From positions 668,070 to 732,069 of the forward strand of contig NZ_BMJC01000004.1 in assembly GCF_014642875.1 (NCBI RefSeq): 64,000 bases of DNA, in the 5' to 3' direction. Below are positions 27,101 to 35,043 of this stretch, piece after piece. Within the stretch, counting starts at the first letter, position 1, and each line of letters opens with the position of its first letter. The DNA is from Puia dinghuensis. GTDB lineage: Bacteria > Bacteroidota > Bacteroidia > Chitinophagales > Chitinophagaceae. A program made the position numbers and the translations under genes. Under the pieces are notes generated by a model. The model saw only the letters and a program-made list of their open reading frames with translations, had not been told where the DNA came from and searched no databases.

Positions 27101-27764
27101 CAATTCCATCAGCAAGTCGGTGATCATCATCAACGAGATCCTCTTCAGCGTCATCGGGGTAATCCTCGGCTTCGCCATCACAAAAATGGAAGTATCCGTT
27201 ATCATGACCGGTCTTGGTATCGTCGGTCTCGCGGGAATTGTCGTCAAGAACGGTATCCTGGTGATAGAATTTGCTGACGAGCTGCGATCCCGTGGTCTGA
27301 AGACAAGAGAAGCGGTGATCCAGGCGGGTAAGACCCGTATCATCCCGGTACTGCTCACGGCCATGGCCGCCATCCTCGCGCTGATACCGCTGGCCGTCGG
27401 GTTCAATATCAATTTCGTGACCCTGTTCTCCGATCTGAACCCGCACATCTACTTCGGCGGCGACAACGCGGTCTTCTGGAAGCCGCTCTCCTGGACCATC
27501 ATCTTCGGTCTCGCCTTCGCCTTCTTCATGACCCTGTTCATGGTGCCGAGCATGTACCTCCTGGCGGAAAGACTGAAAAGACCCATGCGGCGCCACTTTG
27601 GTGGAAAATGGATCTCCTTCCTCGGGATACCGCCCTTCACCATCCTGTTCCTGCTCCTGGTGTTTGTCACCATATTCCTGCATTCGATCGAAGTCGCCGG
27701 GCGGCGGCGGAGACTGCAAGGCCGGCGTGGAGCCAGCGAAACCTGGATACGAAGCTGGTTTTAA
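24186..27764 (+). CDS. RND multidrug-type efflux permease
   Basis: A 1192-residue HAE1-type pump, longer than the usual 1030-1060 residues. Two sets of six membrane helices flank two large periplasmic loops. The proton-relay helix GLGIIVDDAIVVIE lies near 414-427, and a matching GLAGIVVKNGILVIEF is in the second half. Extra length includes an inserted hydrophobic segment around 525-575 and a C-terminal extension with one more membrane helix, ending in the basic tail RRRRLQGRRGASETWIRSWF. Substrate unknown; drug, lipid or bile-like compounds are typical. It is the last gene of the tetR operon and is followed by a strong terminator. Confidence 0.92.
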   Translation: MSALENITDKFKQFKPTTWSIKNKTSIYLFMLIVSGWGIFQFVTLPKEQFPDIVIPTIYVSTIYTGTSPKDMENLVTRPIEKQIKAITGAKINKFTSTSQQDYSAIVVEFETDVQTDVALQKVKDAIDKSKQDLPTDLTQEPTALEVSFSDQPIMYVNISGDYDQQRLKKFADDMKDRLEDLPELNRVDIVGAPEREFQINVDNYKMRANNLTFDDINNAVKGENLDISGGQLDVGNMKRNLQLKGQFHTAEDIQQIIVRSPDNGTAVYLKDIATIKDTIKDRESYARLGGKNVVTLNIIKRSGENLIKTSDDVKQTVEDMKTNLPRDLKVVVTGDQSNQTRTSFNDLVNSIIIGFILVLIILMFFMGVVNAFFVALSVPLSMFLAFVFLPAANFIIGTDVTLNFIVLFALLFGLGIIVDDAIVVIENTHRIFTQGKGRISAPTSAMMAAGEVFIPVLAGTLTTLAPFFPLLFWPGIIGKFMVYLPAMLIFTLASSLVVAFIMNPVFAVDFMNHPAEEPQPKSAMFRKPGFWIAVTFGILFDLLHITFLGNLLLLLVILAILNKFVFDGLIHGFQNRVLPWIMGHYENALRWALKGWRPVWLLVGTFGLLIFSFILFAVRNVQVVFFPKGDPNQIYVYLKLPVGTAVDYTDSVTRTLETKVYKVLGMEDGKPNPVVESVIANVAIGANDPTSGDQSTHPELGRIQVSFVEFAKRNGVSTSAYLDSIRHVIKGIPGAEISVDQEQNGPPTDPPVNIEVSSDDFDNLIKCAVNLKNYLDSLQTPGVEELKMDVDLTNPEITLTVDRRRAMTEGVSSAQIGQQLRTALFGLESSKIKEGKEEYKIQIRNLAVQRKNLIDLLNMNVTFRDIAGGGAIKNVPISSLVHVDYTSTLGSVKRKNQKRVITLKSNVLSGFTPTAVNQTLGKQIADFKKKPDGVTITQTGEGQQQAETGAFLGKALVIALATIIGILVLQFNSISKSVIIINEILFSVIGVILGFAITKMEVSVIMTGLGIVGLAGIVVKNGILVIEFADELRSRGLKTREAVIQAGKTRIIPVLLTAMAAILALIPLAVGFNINFVTLFSDLNPHIYFGGDNAVFWKPLSWTIIFGLAFAFFMTLFMVPSMYLLAERLKRPMRRHFGGKWISFLGIPPFTILFLLLVFVTIFLHSIEVAGRRRRLQGRRGASETWIRSWF

Positions 27765-27768
27765 GCTA

Positions 27769-27815
27769 TAAAAAAAGGGGCCCACTCAATTCATTAGTGA
27801 CGGCCCCTTTTTTTA
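27769..27815. terminator. Bidirectional intrinsic terminator
   Basis: AAAAAAGGGGCC pairs with GGCCCCTTTTTT across a 19-base loop, with A- and T-tracts at both ends. It lies between the convergent RND pump (plus) and Bax-inhibitor-like (minus) genes. Confidence 0.9.
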
Positions 27816-27830
27816 TTTAGTGGTAATGAA

Positions 27831-28604
27831 TTAGCTTCTGTTGTTAGAGAACCGGCTGAGTAGCTTCAATATCTCGAGGTACAACCATACAATGGTTACC
27901 AGCAGCCCAAAAGCGCCATACCATTCCATATATTTCGGAGCTCCCATTTTTTCGCCCGTTTCAATCTGATCAAAATTCAAGACCAGGCTCAATGCGGCTA
28001 TCACCACGACGAACAGGTTGACAGCAATTCCGATCAGGCTGTTATCACCCCATTGCATGAAGGGGATATGCACGCCAAAGAACCCCAGTAGCATATTAAT
28101 GACATAAAAGATCATGATACCCACCATGGAAGAAAGGATAACGGCCCTGAACTTCGCTGTCGCCCGGATGATCCTTGCATTATACAGGAGGAACACCGCA
28201 AAAGCAACCCCGAACGTCAGCCCGACGGCTTCTATGATGATGTTCGGATACTTCACCTTCATCTGGTCGTTGATAAAGGCAGATAGTCCGCCCAGCACAA
28301 AACCTTCAAGCAAGGCATAAACCGGGGAAAGATATTTAGCCCAATTGGGTTTAAAGCTGATGGCGAACACGCAAACCAAACCGCCAATGAGGCCAAAGAA
28401 CAAGAAGCCCAACATCGTCGGAACCTTGAAGGAATAATACAGCTTCCAGGTATAGGCGGCTCCGGCCAGTACCAACAACATCAGAAAGCCAAACTTCTGC
28501 ACCGACCCACGAACGGTCATTACATCGCCACCGTACGATTGATCTATCGATTTTCTAAAGATCTTTTCTGATAGGGTCGGATTACTGGATTCAAAAAGTG
28601 CCAT
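27831..28604 (-). CDS. Bax inhibitor-1/YccA-family membrane protein
   Basis: A 257-residue protein with about seven membrane helices starting near residue 38. The order VQKFGFLMLLVLAGAAYTW, then PVYALLEGFVLGGLSAFIN, then a final acidic-free hydrophobic end (WYGAFGLLVTIVWLYLEIL) is characteristic of the bacterial YccA/YetJ branch of TMBIM proteins. Relatives are pH-sensitive calcium leak channels or protease modulators; which applies here is not known. It is transcribed alone. Confidence 0.88.
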   Translation of the reverse strand: MALFESSNPTLSEKIFRKSIDQSYGGDVMTVRGSVQKFGFLMLLVLAGAAYTWKLYYSFKVPTMLGFLFFGLIGGLVCVFAISFKPNWAKYLSPVYALLEGFVLGGLSAFINDQMKVKYPNIIIEAVGLTFGVAFAVFLLYNARIIRATAKFRAVILSSMVGIMIFYVINMLLGFFGVHIPFMQWGDNSLIGIAVNLFVVVIAALSLVLNFDQIETGEKMGAPKYMEWYGAFGLLVTIVWLYLEILKLLSRFSNNRS

Positions 28605-28646
28605 AGTATTAGAGTTTTAAGTAAGAATCAATGTACAAATTGCATA

Positions 28647-28654
28647 CAAAAATA
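28647..28654 (-). promoter_or_regulatory. Candidate -7 box for the Bax-inhibitor-like gene
   Basis: On the minus strand TATTTTTG matches TAnnTTTG exactly, with TTTA 21 bases upstream as a weak -33 element. The predicted leader is about 38 bases. Confidence 0.45.
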
Positions 28655-28743
28655 ACAAGCAACCCCCCAGTCTGCTAAACTGGCAGTACAACTTTAACAA
28701 TATCTGGAGCCGCTGGCTCATTCTCGTACTTTAAGGGGAAATA

Positions 28744-30072
28744 CTAACGCCTTTTACCCTTGTCAGGCGGTGGAGCGCTCGGCGGGGCGCCGCTCTTTTT
28801 TGGCTCCCGCGGTGGGTTCGCATTGCCCGGATTAGCTCCCCGGCCTCCCCGGTTGCCACCGGCATTCTCAGGCTGGCCTTCCTTGCCGCGGCCGCCACCG
28901 GCATTGTCTGCGTTTCCGCCACGACCGTGCTGGGAGTGATGCTTGTGATGGCCGTGTTTTTTCTTGCGGTCCGCCTTTTCCAGGGTCTTCAGGCTGATCT
29001 GTCCGACCAGGTCGACAAAGCCGCTTTCCACCTCTTCTTTTGGCTTTCCTGTACTGACTTCGACGGGGTCCAGGCCCTCGGGGATATTATTCTGAAGATT
29101 CATCTGCCGGATCTTCCGAACCCGCTCGATCGTCAGCGGATATTGCTTGTTGCTGTCCGGCAGGACATACCACATCAGGTTTTTAAATATATCTTTCTTG
29201 ATTAGACTTGCTGTTCCCTTCGCCACCTGCAGGGTCTCCGCATTGTCCGGGAAATTTTGCAAGGCATCCAGATAGGTATCCAACTCGTAGTTAAGACAGC
29301 ACTTAAGCCGGCCGCACTGCCCGCTCAGTTTACTTTGATTAATAGACAGATTCTGATACCGGGCCGCCGTCGTATTGACGGATTTGAAATCGCTGAGCCA
29401 CGTGCTACAGCATAATTCCCTGCCACAACTGCCGATACCTCCAACTTTTGCCGCTTCCTGGCGGGCGCCGATCTGGCGCATTTCCACCTTCAGGCGAAAC
29501 TCTCCGGCATAAAGCTTGATGAGCTCACGGAAATCTACCCGGTCGTCAGCAATATAAAAGAACGTAGCCTTTCTTCCATCAGCCTGGATCTCTACTTCAC
29601 TCATCTTCATCTCCAGCTTGAGCTTCCTGGCGATCGCCCTGCTCTTTATCAATGCTTCCCTTTCCCTGGCCTTGTTTTGCTGCATCATCTCCAGATCGCG
29701 CTCACTGGCCCGCCGCAAGACTTTTTTAAGATCCGGGTTCTTTTCTTCTACACCTTTCTTTTTCAATTGCAAACGAACCAACTCACCCGTCATCGTCACT
29801 TCTCCCACATCAAACCCGCTGACCCCTTCGACGCTGACACAATCCCCCTTTTCAAAAAGGTGTGTGGTGGCATTGCGGTAAAACTCTTTCCGGCTTCCCC
29901 GGTTAAAACTCACTTCGATGATCCGGCAATCACTATCAGGGTCGCTAAAGGGAATATTGACAAGCCAATCATGTACATTCAACCGGTTGCATCCGCCCGT
30001 ACTACACCCTCCATTGCTCTTGCATCCCGCAGGCTTGCCGCCTTTGGATGTCCCGCAATTACTACATCCCAT
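28744..30072 (-). CDS. ricT: RicT/YaaT-like PSP1-domain protein
   Basis: A 442-residue protein. An N-terminal Cys/Gly/Lys cluster (Cys3, 6, 17, 23, 28) precedes the PSP1 domain. The core carries the conserved cysteine patches CGRELCCSTWLSDF near 217 and CGRLKCCLNYELD near 250 that bind Fe-S in the Bacillus RicA-RicF-RicT complex. The last 75 residues are a low-complexity tail rich in Gly, Asn, Lys and His. In Bacillus, RicT supports RNA-processing by RNase Y; the role in Bacteroidota is less clear. holB lies 287 bases upstream on the same strand; holB next to yaaT is an old conserved gene order. Confidence 0.88.
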   Translation of the reverse strand: MGCSNCGTSKGGKPAGCKSNGGCSTGGCNRLNVHDWLVNIPFSDPDSDCRIIEVSFNRGSRKEFYRNATTHLFEKGDCVSVEGVSGFDVGEVTMTGELVRLQLKKKGVEEKNPDLKKVLRRASERDLEMMQQNKAREREALIKSRAIARKLKLEMKMSEVEIQADGRKATFFYIADDRVDFRELIKLYAGEFRLKVEMRQIGARQEAAKVGGIGSCGRELCCSTWLSDFKSVNTTAARYQNLSINQSKLSGQCGRLKCCLNYELDTYLDALQNFPDNAETLQVAKGTASLIKKDIFKNLMWYVLPDSNKQYPLTIERVRKIRQMNLQNNIPEGLDPVEVSTGKPKEEVESGFVDLVGQISLKTLEKADRKKKHGHHKHHSQHGRGGNADNAGGGRGKEGQPENAGGNRGGRGANPGNANPPREPKKSGAPPSAPPPDKGKRR

Positions 30073-30359
30073 ATCTTAAAATGAATTAAGAAGTAAAAAA
30101 ATAAATATATGTGACGAGAAAGGAGAACCCGTACAGGCAGGAACACGCTACTTGTAGACGTACACTAGAGAGAATATGCTGAATACAAAATAACAGTTTT
30201 CCAATGATCCCGGCACTCGTCACATATTCACTCCTCACGGCCGGACCATCCCCGGATTACCCTTCTTTCACCTGGCCTACAAGGGCCATGGCCAAATATA
30301 CACCGAAACAAGCATTCCGCCTAATTCACCCCTGGCTTACCACCGCACCCTCGCAATCG
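30073..30359. other. Spacer between ricT and holB with a long-range inverted repeat
   Basis: No gene is supported in these 287 bases. The perfect 12-mer ATATGTGACGAG (30107-30118) recurs inverted as CTCGTCACATAT (30216-30227), 97 bases apart. The ricT start is at 30072, so the left arm lies 35 bases upstream of it. Confidence 0.6.
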
Positions 30360-31493
30360 CTAACTGATTACAGCAATTTTCCTGTCCGCCAGGATATGGT
30401 ACACTTTTATCGTCAAAGCATGAAAAAGCATCTTCGCATGCGCGTTTCTTTCAATGTAATAGGCCGCGTTGTCCAGCTCTTCGATAATGGCGCGCTGCTG
30501 GCCTATATCGGCTATCTTATTCAGTCTCAAAGCAATATCCCGCTCTCCCTCGGGGATAGGCAAACCCCCGCCATCGATATACCGCAGCCGGATAGCCTGT
30601 TCAAGCAAATGATTGAAATAGCGCAGAAACTGCTTCTGCCGCTCCCGTCCCGACTTGCTGATCTCCTCGATCCATTTCACCTGGGCAATAGGCCCGTTCT
30701 TCAGGATGGCGTTCAACCATTCCCGCAACACCCCCTGCCAGTCATCCTCTGCATGCCGGATAAGCTGCAGCGCTTCATGATAATTGCCCTCGCAGAGCAC
30801 GGCTATCTGGCGGGCCTGTTCTGCCCCCAGACCGGCCCTTTCCGCCAAAGCCCGTTCGATATCCACAGTCTCCGGCAGCGGTATCTTCACCAGCTGCGTC
30901 CGGGAAAGAATGGTGGGAAGGATGAGGGACTCGTTCTCGGCAACCAAAAGGAAAAGTGTGTCCGCCGGCGGCTCCTCGATCAATTTTAAAAGCTTGTTGC
31001 CCTCGTTTCCCAGGTATTCCGGCATCCACATGACCAGGATCTTATAGCCGCTCTCAAAACTCTTCAGATTCAACTTCCGGATAATATCGTTACACTCCTG
31101 GGCCGTGATATTCCCCTGCTTATTCTCCGCTCCGATGAATTGCAGCCAGTCATAAGCATTTCCATAAGGATATTGCCCGATAAATTCCCGCCATTCAGCG
31201 CCATAATCCGTACTCACGGGTTTATCTCCGGCTTTTTTGGGTATCACCGGGTACGAATAATGGATATCCGGATGCATCAATTGCTGCGCCTTGACACAAG
31301 ATGGGCAGACCCCGCAGGCATCCGCCTCCCTGCGGTTTTCACAAACAACATACTGCGAAAATGCAAGCGCCATCGGTAAAGCGCCGCTCCCTTCCGGCCC
31401 AAGAAAAAGCAGGGCATGACTCAGGCGGTTGCTGTGGACCAGTTCCACCAGATGCTGCTTCACCGGCGTCTGCCCGATAACATCTTTAAACAT
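30360..31493 (-). CDS. holB: DNA polymerase III delta-prime subunit
   Basis: A 377-residue clamp-loader AAA+ subunit. It starts MFKDVIGQTPVKQHL, with the P-loop position GPEGSGALPM lacking the GK(S/T) of ATP-binding subunits, as expected for delta-prime. A zinc-binding cysteine cluster (CENRREADACGVCPSC) is near 52-67, followed by KILVMWMPEYLGNEGNKLLKL-type sensor helix and LFLLVAENESLILPTILSRTQ. It positions the clamp loader at the replication fork. The gene begins 7 bases after the peroxidase terminator and appears to be read from a promoter placed inside that terminator. Confidence 0.9.
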   Translation of the reverse strand: MFKDVIGQTPVKQHLVELVHSNRLSHALLFLGPEGSGALPMALAFSQYVVCENRREADACGVCPSCVKAQQLMHPDIHYSYPVIPKKAGDKPVSTDYGAEWREFIGQYPYGNAYDWLQFIGAENKQGNITAQECNDIIRKLNLKSFESGYKILVMWMPEYLGNEGNKLLKLIEEPPADTLFLLVAENESLILPTILSRTQLVKIPLPETVDIERALAERAGLGAEQARQIAVLCEGNYHEALQLIRHAEDDWQGVLREWLNAILKNGPIAQVKWIEEISKSGRERQKQFLRYFNHLLEQAIRLRYIDGGGLPIPEGERDIALRLNKIADIGQQRAIIEELDNAAYYIERNAHAKMLFHALTIKVYHILADRKIAVIS

Positions 31494-31497
31494 TTGA

Positions 31498-31527
31498 CAA
31501 AAATAAAAAAATAGGCCGGCGCGACAA
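31498..31527 (-). promoter_or_regulatory. holB promoter embedded in the gpx terminator
   Basis: On the minus strand, TTG (31525-31527) in the terminator loop, a 19-base spacer made of the 3' stem arm and T-run, and TATTTTTG (31498-31505) form a consensus promoter. Only TCAA separates the -7 box from the holB ATG at 31493, so transcription should start at or next to the start codon. Confidence 0.6.
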
Positions 31528-31548
31528 TCTAAATTCGCACCGGCCTAT
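31500..31548 (-). terminator. Intrinsic terminator of the glutathione peroxidase gene
   Basis: On the minus strand ATAGGCCGGTGCGA pairs with TCGCGCCGGCCTAT (14 bp with one G-U pair, 10-base loop) and is followed by a T-run broken by one A. Confidence 0.9.
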
Positions 31549-31566
31549 GTATCGTGTATCGGAGGC

Positions 31567-32088
31567 TTAATTCAAATACTTTGTAATCTCGGCATCCATC
31601 GGCTTCACCTTACTGGGAAACACCGCAACCAGCTTCCCATTCTCATCGATGAGGAATTTGGTAAAATTCCACTTGACTACCGGGTCGGCAACCCCTAATT
31701 TGTGCGCTTCATCCGTCAGATACTTGAACAACGGCTGGATATTATCCCCGATGACATCTCCTTTTTCCGCCATAGGGAAGGTAACACCATAGTTCTTGGT
31801 ACAGAATTCTGTGATCTCCGCTGCAGTACCGGGCTCCTGCTGACCAAAATTGTTGGCGGGAAAACCGATCACTACAAGTTTATCCTTGTATTGCTCATAC
31901 AATTTCTCCAGGTCGGCGTATTGTGGAGTAAAACCGCATTTGCTGGCGGTGTTGACGATCAGGATCTTCTTGCCTTTATATTTGGCGATATCGAGCGGTT
32001 TGCCATCGAGGCCGGTCACTTTGAAATCATATATGCTGGTGGGTGCGCCGGCAAGCAAAAACAACGAAAGAAGAAGTACGCGTACCAT
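31567..32088 (-). CDS. Glutathione peroxidase-family thiol peroxidase (exported)
   Basis: A 173-residue protein with a short signal-like N-terminus (MVRVLLLSLFLLAGAPTSIY). The peroxidase motif NTASKCGFTPQY puts the reactive cysteine at 51, in the place of selenocysteine. The Gln is in PANNFGQQEPG and the Trp-Asn in VKWNFTKFLID complete the catalytic tetrad. Bacterial members usually run on thioredoxin rather than glutathione. It has its own terminator and an unusual inverted-repeat region upstream. Confidence 0.92.
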   Translation of the reverse strand: MVRVLLLSLFLLAGAPTSIYDFKVTGLDGKPLDIAKYKGKKILIVNTASKCGFTPQYADLEKLYEQYKDKLVVIGFPANNFGQQEPGTAAEITEFCTKNYGVTFPMAEKGDVIGDNIQPLFKYLTDEAHKLGVADPVVKWNFTKFLIDENGKLVAVFPSKVKPMDAEITKYLN

Positions 32089-32122
32089 GATTGTGAATTT
32101 TGGTTGAAGGTATATAAAATGT

Positions 32123-32181
32123 GCCAGAAATGCCCTTTCGTAAAAAATAGGACATTTCCGGCAAACCGCTAATGTCTGTCC
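32123..32181. promoter_or_regulatory. Inverted-repeat region upstream of the peroxidase gene
   Basis: Arms at 32123-32136 and 32149-32162 form a 14-bp stem with a 12-base loop. On the minus strand it is GCCGGAAATGTCCT paired with AGGGCATTTCTGGC, two pairs being G-U. The plus-strand string GGACATTTCCGGCAAACC then continues into CTAATGTC (32150-32176), giving a GACATT-N14-AATGTC palindrome. A similar string occurs at 58888-58918. Confidence 0.5.
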
Positions 32182-32260
32182 TTCGGACCGGCCTTCTCCG
32201 TCGGCCGATGGTTACCAAAGTTACTACACTTATCACTCAAAAAAGTCACTCATTAAATCC

Positions 32261-33658
32261 TTAGCGCTGATAGCATCCTATATCCGGTGACGAAGCAGGC
32301 CGCGGATTCCCATCCAGATCGATCAGCAACCCTGAGGACGTTCCCGCCTTCAAGGCAGGACTCCCCGCCTTCAAATGGAAATCATAATACATCCGTACAT
32401 TGTTGACACTGTCAAAAAGCGGGTCATGGTTGGCAATCATCCCCGTTGCTGTCACACCCGTTGGCGCCGCCTTCACTTTCCAGAGGCAATTGTTAAAATT
32501 GACGTTAAAGGTGTTGTTGCCAAGCCGGCTGACAACCACCTCGTTGTCCACGCTGCCATTGTCACCCCAAAAGATACAATTGGTAAACGTTGCCTGCATC
32601 GCGCCCGTCGCCACACCGCTGCCCTCCTGCACTATATCGGCAACAGCCAGAACAGGCTGGGTATGGGTGAGATAATTGTTGGAATAGGATGCCGCCGTAC
32701 ATTGGACAAATTGGTAATTGCCGCCGCCACCGACTTCGATATTCTTCCCACAGTTGCTAAAAAGGCAATTGTTTGCCACCAGGCTGCCGTCTATTCCCAG
32801 TATACCGGCGTCATAGCTGTTGTCGATGATACATTGTTGTAGCAACACCTTCGGTGTGTTGCCCGCGGGCGGCGCCTCCACGACCACTGCCTGATAGGCA
32901 TTGCGGATCACGGCATATTGCAGCTGGCTGCCCACACTCGTCTGACGGAAATAGATACCCGGGAAACTACCCGGATAGGTGTTGTAGGGCGGGTCGAGCC
33001 TGTCCCCCTGGAAATAGACCCTGTTGCTGTCACCCTTGGCGCCAATGACGGTAAGCGTTCCATCCACCAGCAGCGGCGCGTCGGCATGAGAATAGATCTT
33101 GCAGCCGGGAGGGATGAACAGCGAGGCCCCGGTGTCCACCTGCAGACTGCCAAGAATAACATAAGGCAACCGGTTATCCCATATAGTAGTGCCCGTCACC
33201 ACCTGGTTTCGGAGGAAATGCGCGTTCTGGCCATACGCTTCCAATTGGATAAATTGCTTGTTGCCGTTGAAAGCGACCTCGATACTGTCCTGCACGATAA
33301 AAGGTAGATTGGCCGTTTGGGGATTTATCTGCACCGCGACAAAGACATAAAGACTGTCACCCGCGTCGAGATCGATATTATCCTGCTCCGTTGCCGCCAC
33401 TCCGTCGATATTGAGATGAAAATAGGATTGGCTCCCACCCATCAGCCGGATCGTCGAAAGCCGCAGTTTCTGGTTGTTGCCATTGATAATCTTGACAGCC
33501 TCCGTAATGGAGCCGGTGGAGACAAAGACAGTGTCAAAGTATAAGGTATCCGCGGACAGCTGAACGATCGCATTTGACGACGTTATAAAAGAATCCTTCC
33601 GGCAGGCGAATGTCAACAAAACCAGCGGCAATAATAACAGGAACGGAAGTTTCTTCAT
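32261..33658 (-). CDS. Right-handed beta-helix lipoprotein
   Basis: A 465-residue surface or periplasmic lipoprotein. I start it at ATG 33658 (MKKLPFLLLLPLVLLTFACR, lipid Cys19); a TTG three codons upstream is possible but less likely. The N-terminal part (about 30-150) is a beta-rich domain. The middle (about 170-400) shows short beta repeats typical of a parallel beta-helix. The end DLDGNPRPASSPDIGCYQ is the usual closing motif of choice-of-anchor/beta-helix proteins in Bacteroidota. It may bind or cleave polysaccharide, but no catalytic residues are evident. It follows radA by 11 bases. Confidence 0.82.
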   Translation of the reverse strand: MKKLPFLLLLPLVLLTFACRKDSFITSSNAIVQLSADTLYFDTVFVSTGSITEAVKIINGNNQKLRLSTIRLMGGSQSYFHLNIDGVAATEQDNIDLDAGDSLYVFVAVQINPQTANLPFIVQDSIEVAFNGNKQFIQLEAYGQNAHFLRNQVVTGTTIWDNRLPYVILGSLQVDTGASLFIPPGCKIYSHADAPLLVDGTLTVIGAKGDSNRVYFQGDRLDPPYNTYPGSFPGIYFRQTSVGSQLQYAVIRNAYQAVVVEAPPAGNTPKVLLQQCIIDNSYDAGILGIDGSLVANNCLFSNCGKNIEVGGGGNYQFVQCTAASYSNNYLTHTQPVLAVADIVQEGSGVATGAMQATFTNCIFWGDNGSVDNEVVVSRLGNNTFNVNFNNCLWKVKAAPTGVTATGMIANHDPLFDSVNNVRMYYDFHLKAGSPALKAGTSSGLLIDLDGNPRPASSPDIGCYQR

Positions 33659-33669
33659 GCTAGCCAAAA

Positions 33670-35043
33670 TTAAAACAATTGCGTATAAACTTCTTCTACA
33701 CGGCCTACGGGTACGATCTCGATATCGAATTTCTGCGTACCAACCCCTTTTTGATTGTATTTGGAAACAAAGATGCGCTCAAAGCCCAGTTTCTCGGCTT
33801 CGGCTATTCGTTGTTCAATGCGGTTGACGGCCCTGATCTCACCGCTAAGCCCGACCTCACCGGCAAAACAGGTGCGCGCAGACAGCGGTACATCTTCATA
33901 CGAACTGAGCAGGGCGCAAAGCACGGCAAGATCGATGGACGGATCTTCCACCTTTAACCCGCCCGCAATATTGAGAAAGACATCTTTTACCCCAAAGTGA
34001 AAACCCCCTCTTTTCTCCAGCACCGCAAGCAACAGCTGCAACCTGCGGAGGTCAAACCCGCTCACCGTCCGTTGAGGTGTGCCATACACCGATTGGGTCA
34101 CCAACGCCTGCACTTCGATGAGCAACGGCCGTAACCCTTCGACGGTAGCCGCGATGGCGATGCCGCTCAGCTGCTCCTCCTTCTGGGTGATGAGCAGTTC
34201 ACTTGGATTGCTGACGGCACGCATCCCCTCCGCGGTCATTTCATAGATGCCCAATTCTGCAGTACTGCCAAAACGATTCTTCAGCGTCCGGAGAATACGA
34301 TAGGCATAATGACGATCGCCCTCGAACTGTAAAACGGTGTCCACCATGTGCTCTAATACCTTCGGCCCCGCAATGCTTCCATCCTTGGTAATATGGCCGA
34401 TTAGGAATACCGGCGTGTTGGTCTCCTTTGCAAATCGCTGGAATTCGGCCGTGCACTCCCTGATCTGTGAAACGCTGCCGGCAGAAGATTCAATGTAAGG
34501 AGACTGCAGGGTCTGGATGGAATCCACTATCACCAGCTGCGGCCGCAGCTTTTTTATCTCCTGGAAGATCGCCTGGGTAGAGGTTTCTGTCAGCAGGTAA
34601 AAATTATCGTTGTTTATATTCAGGCGATCGGCCCGCATCTTTATCTGCTGTTCGCTTTCTTCTCCGCTGATGTACAGCGTCCGGATATGTTGCAGTCGTA
34701 GTCCTTCCTGCAGGAAGAGCGTGCTCTTGCCAATGCCCGGTTCGCCTGCGACGAGTACGATGCTGCCCGTGACAATACCACCACCAAGCACCCTGTTGAG
34801 CTCGGCATCTGCACTATTGATCCTTTCCTCACCGGTACTGATCACCTCATGCAGGGATATGATCCTGCTTTCTTTTCTATCGGGAGTGAGTTTCTTCCAT
34901 TCTGACTCGGCAAGTCTGTTATCTTTCGTGATCACTTCTTCTACAAAAGTGTTCCATTGTTCACAAGAAGGACACTTGCCAAGCCATTTTGCACTCTCAT
35001 AACCACAATTGCTACAAAAAAATGCCGTCTTTATCTTACTCAT
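33670..35043 (-). CDS. radA: DNA repair protein RadA
   Basis: A 457-residue RadA/Sms. It has a zinc finger with Cys10, Cys13, Cys24 and Cys27, the Walker A motif GEPGIGKST at 100-108, the RadA-specific LKNRFGSTAELGIYEM block near 250-265, and a C-terminal Lon-like domain (GGLKVEDPSIDLAVLCALLSS). It is a hexameric branch-migration helicase in recombinational repair. The beta-helix lipoprotein gene follows after 11 bases, a functionally odd partner that is probably only cotranscribed. Confidence 0.95.
   Translation of the reverse strand: MSKIKTAFFCSNCGYESAKWLGKCPSCEQWNTFVEEVITKDNRLAESEWKKLTPDRKESRIISLHEVISTGEERINSADAELNRVLGGGIVTGSIVLVAGEPGIGKSTLFLQEGLRLQHIRTLYISGEESEQQIKMRADRLNINNDNFYLLTETSTQAIFQEIKKLRPQLVIVDSIQTLQSPYIESSAGSVSQIRECTAEFQRFAKETNTPVFLIGHITKDGSIAGPKVLEHMVDTVLQFEGDRHYAYRILRTLKNRFGSTAELGIYEMTAEGMRAVSNPSELLITQKEEQLSGIAIAATVEGLRPLLIEVQALVTQSVYGTPQRTVSGFDLRRLQLLLAVLEKRGGFHFGVKDVFLNIAGGLKVEDPSIDLAVLCALLSSYEDVPLSARTCFAGEVGLSGEIRAVNRIEQRIAEAEKLGFERIFVSKYNQKGVGTQKFDIEIVPVGRVEEVYTQLF

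Noticed and set aside
30204-30989. A 261-codon plus-strand frame over the ricT-holB spacer and holB
   Set aside because: Most of it is the complement of holB, which has clear family motifs.
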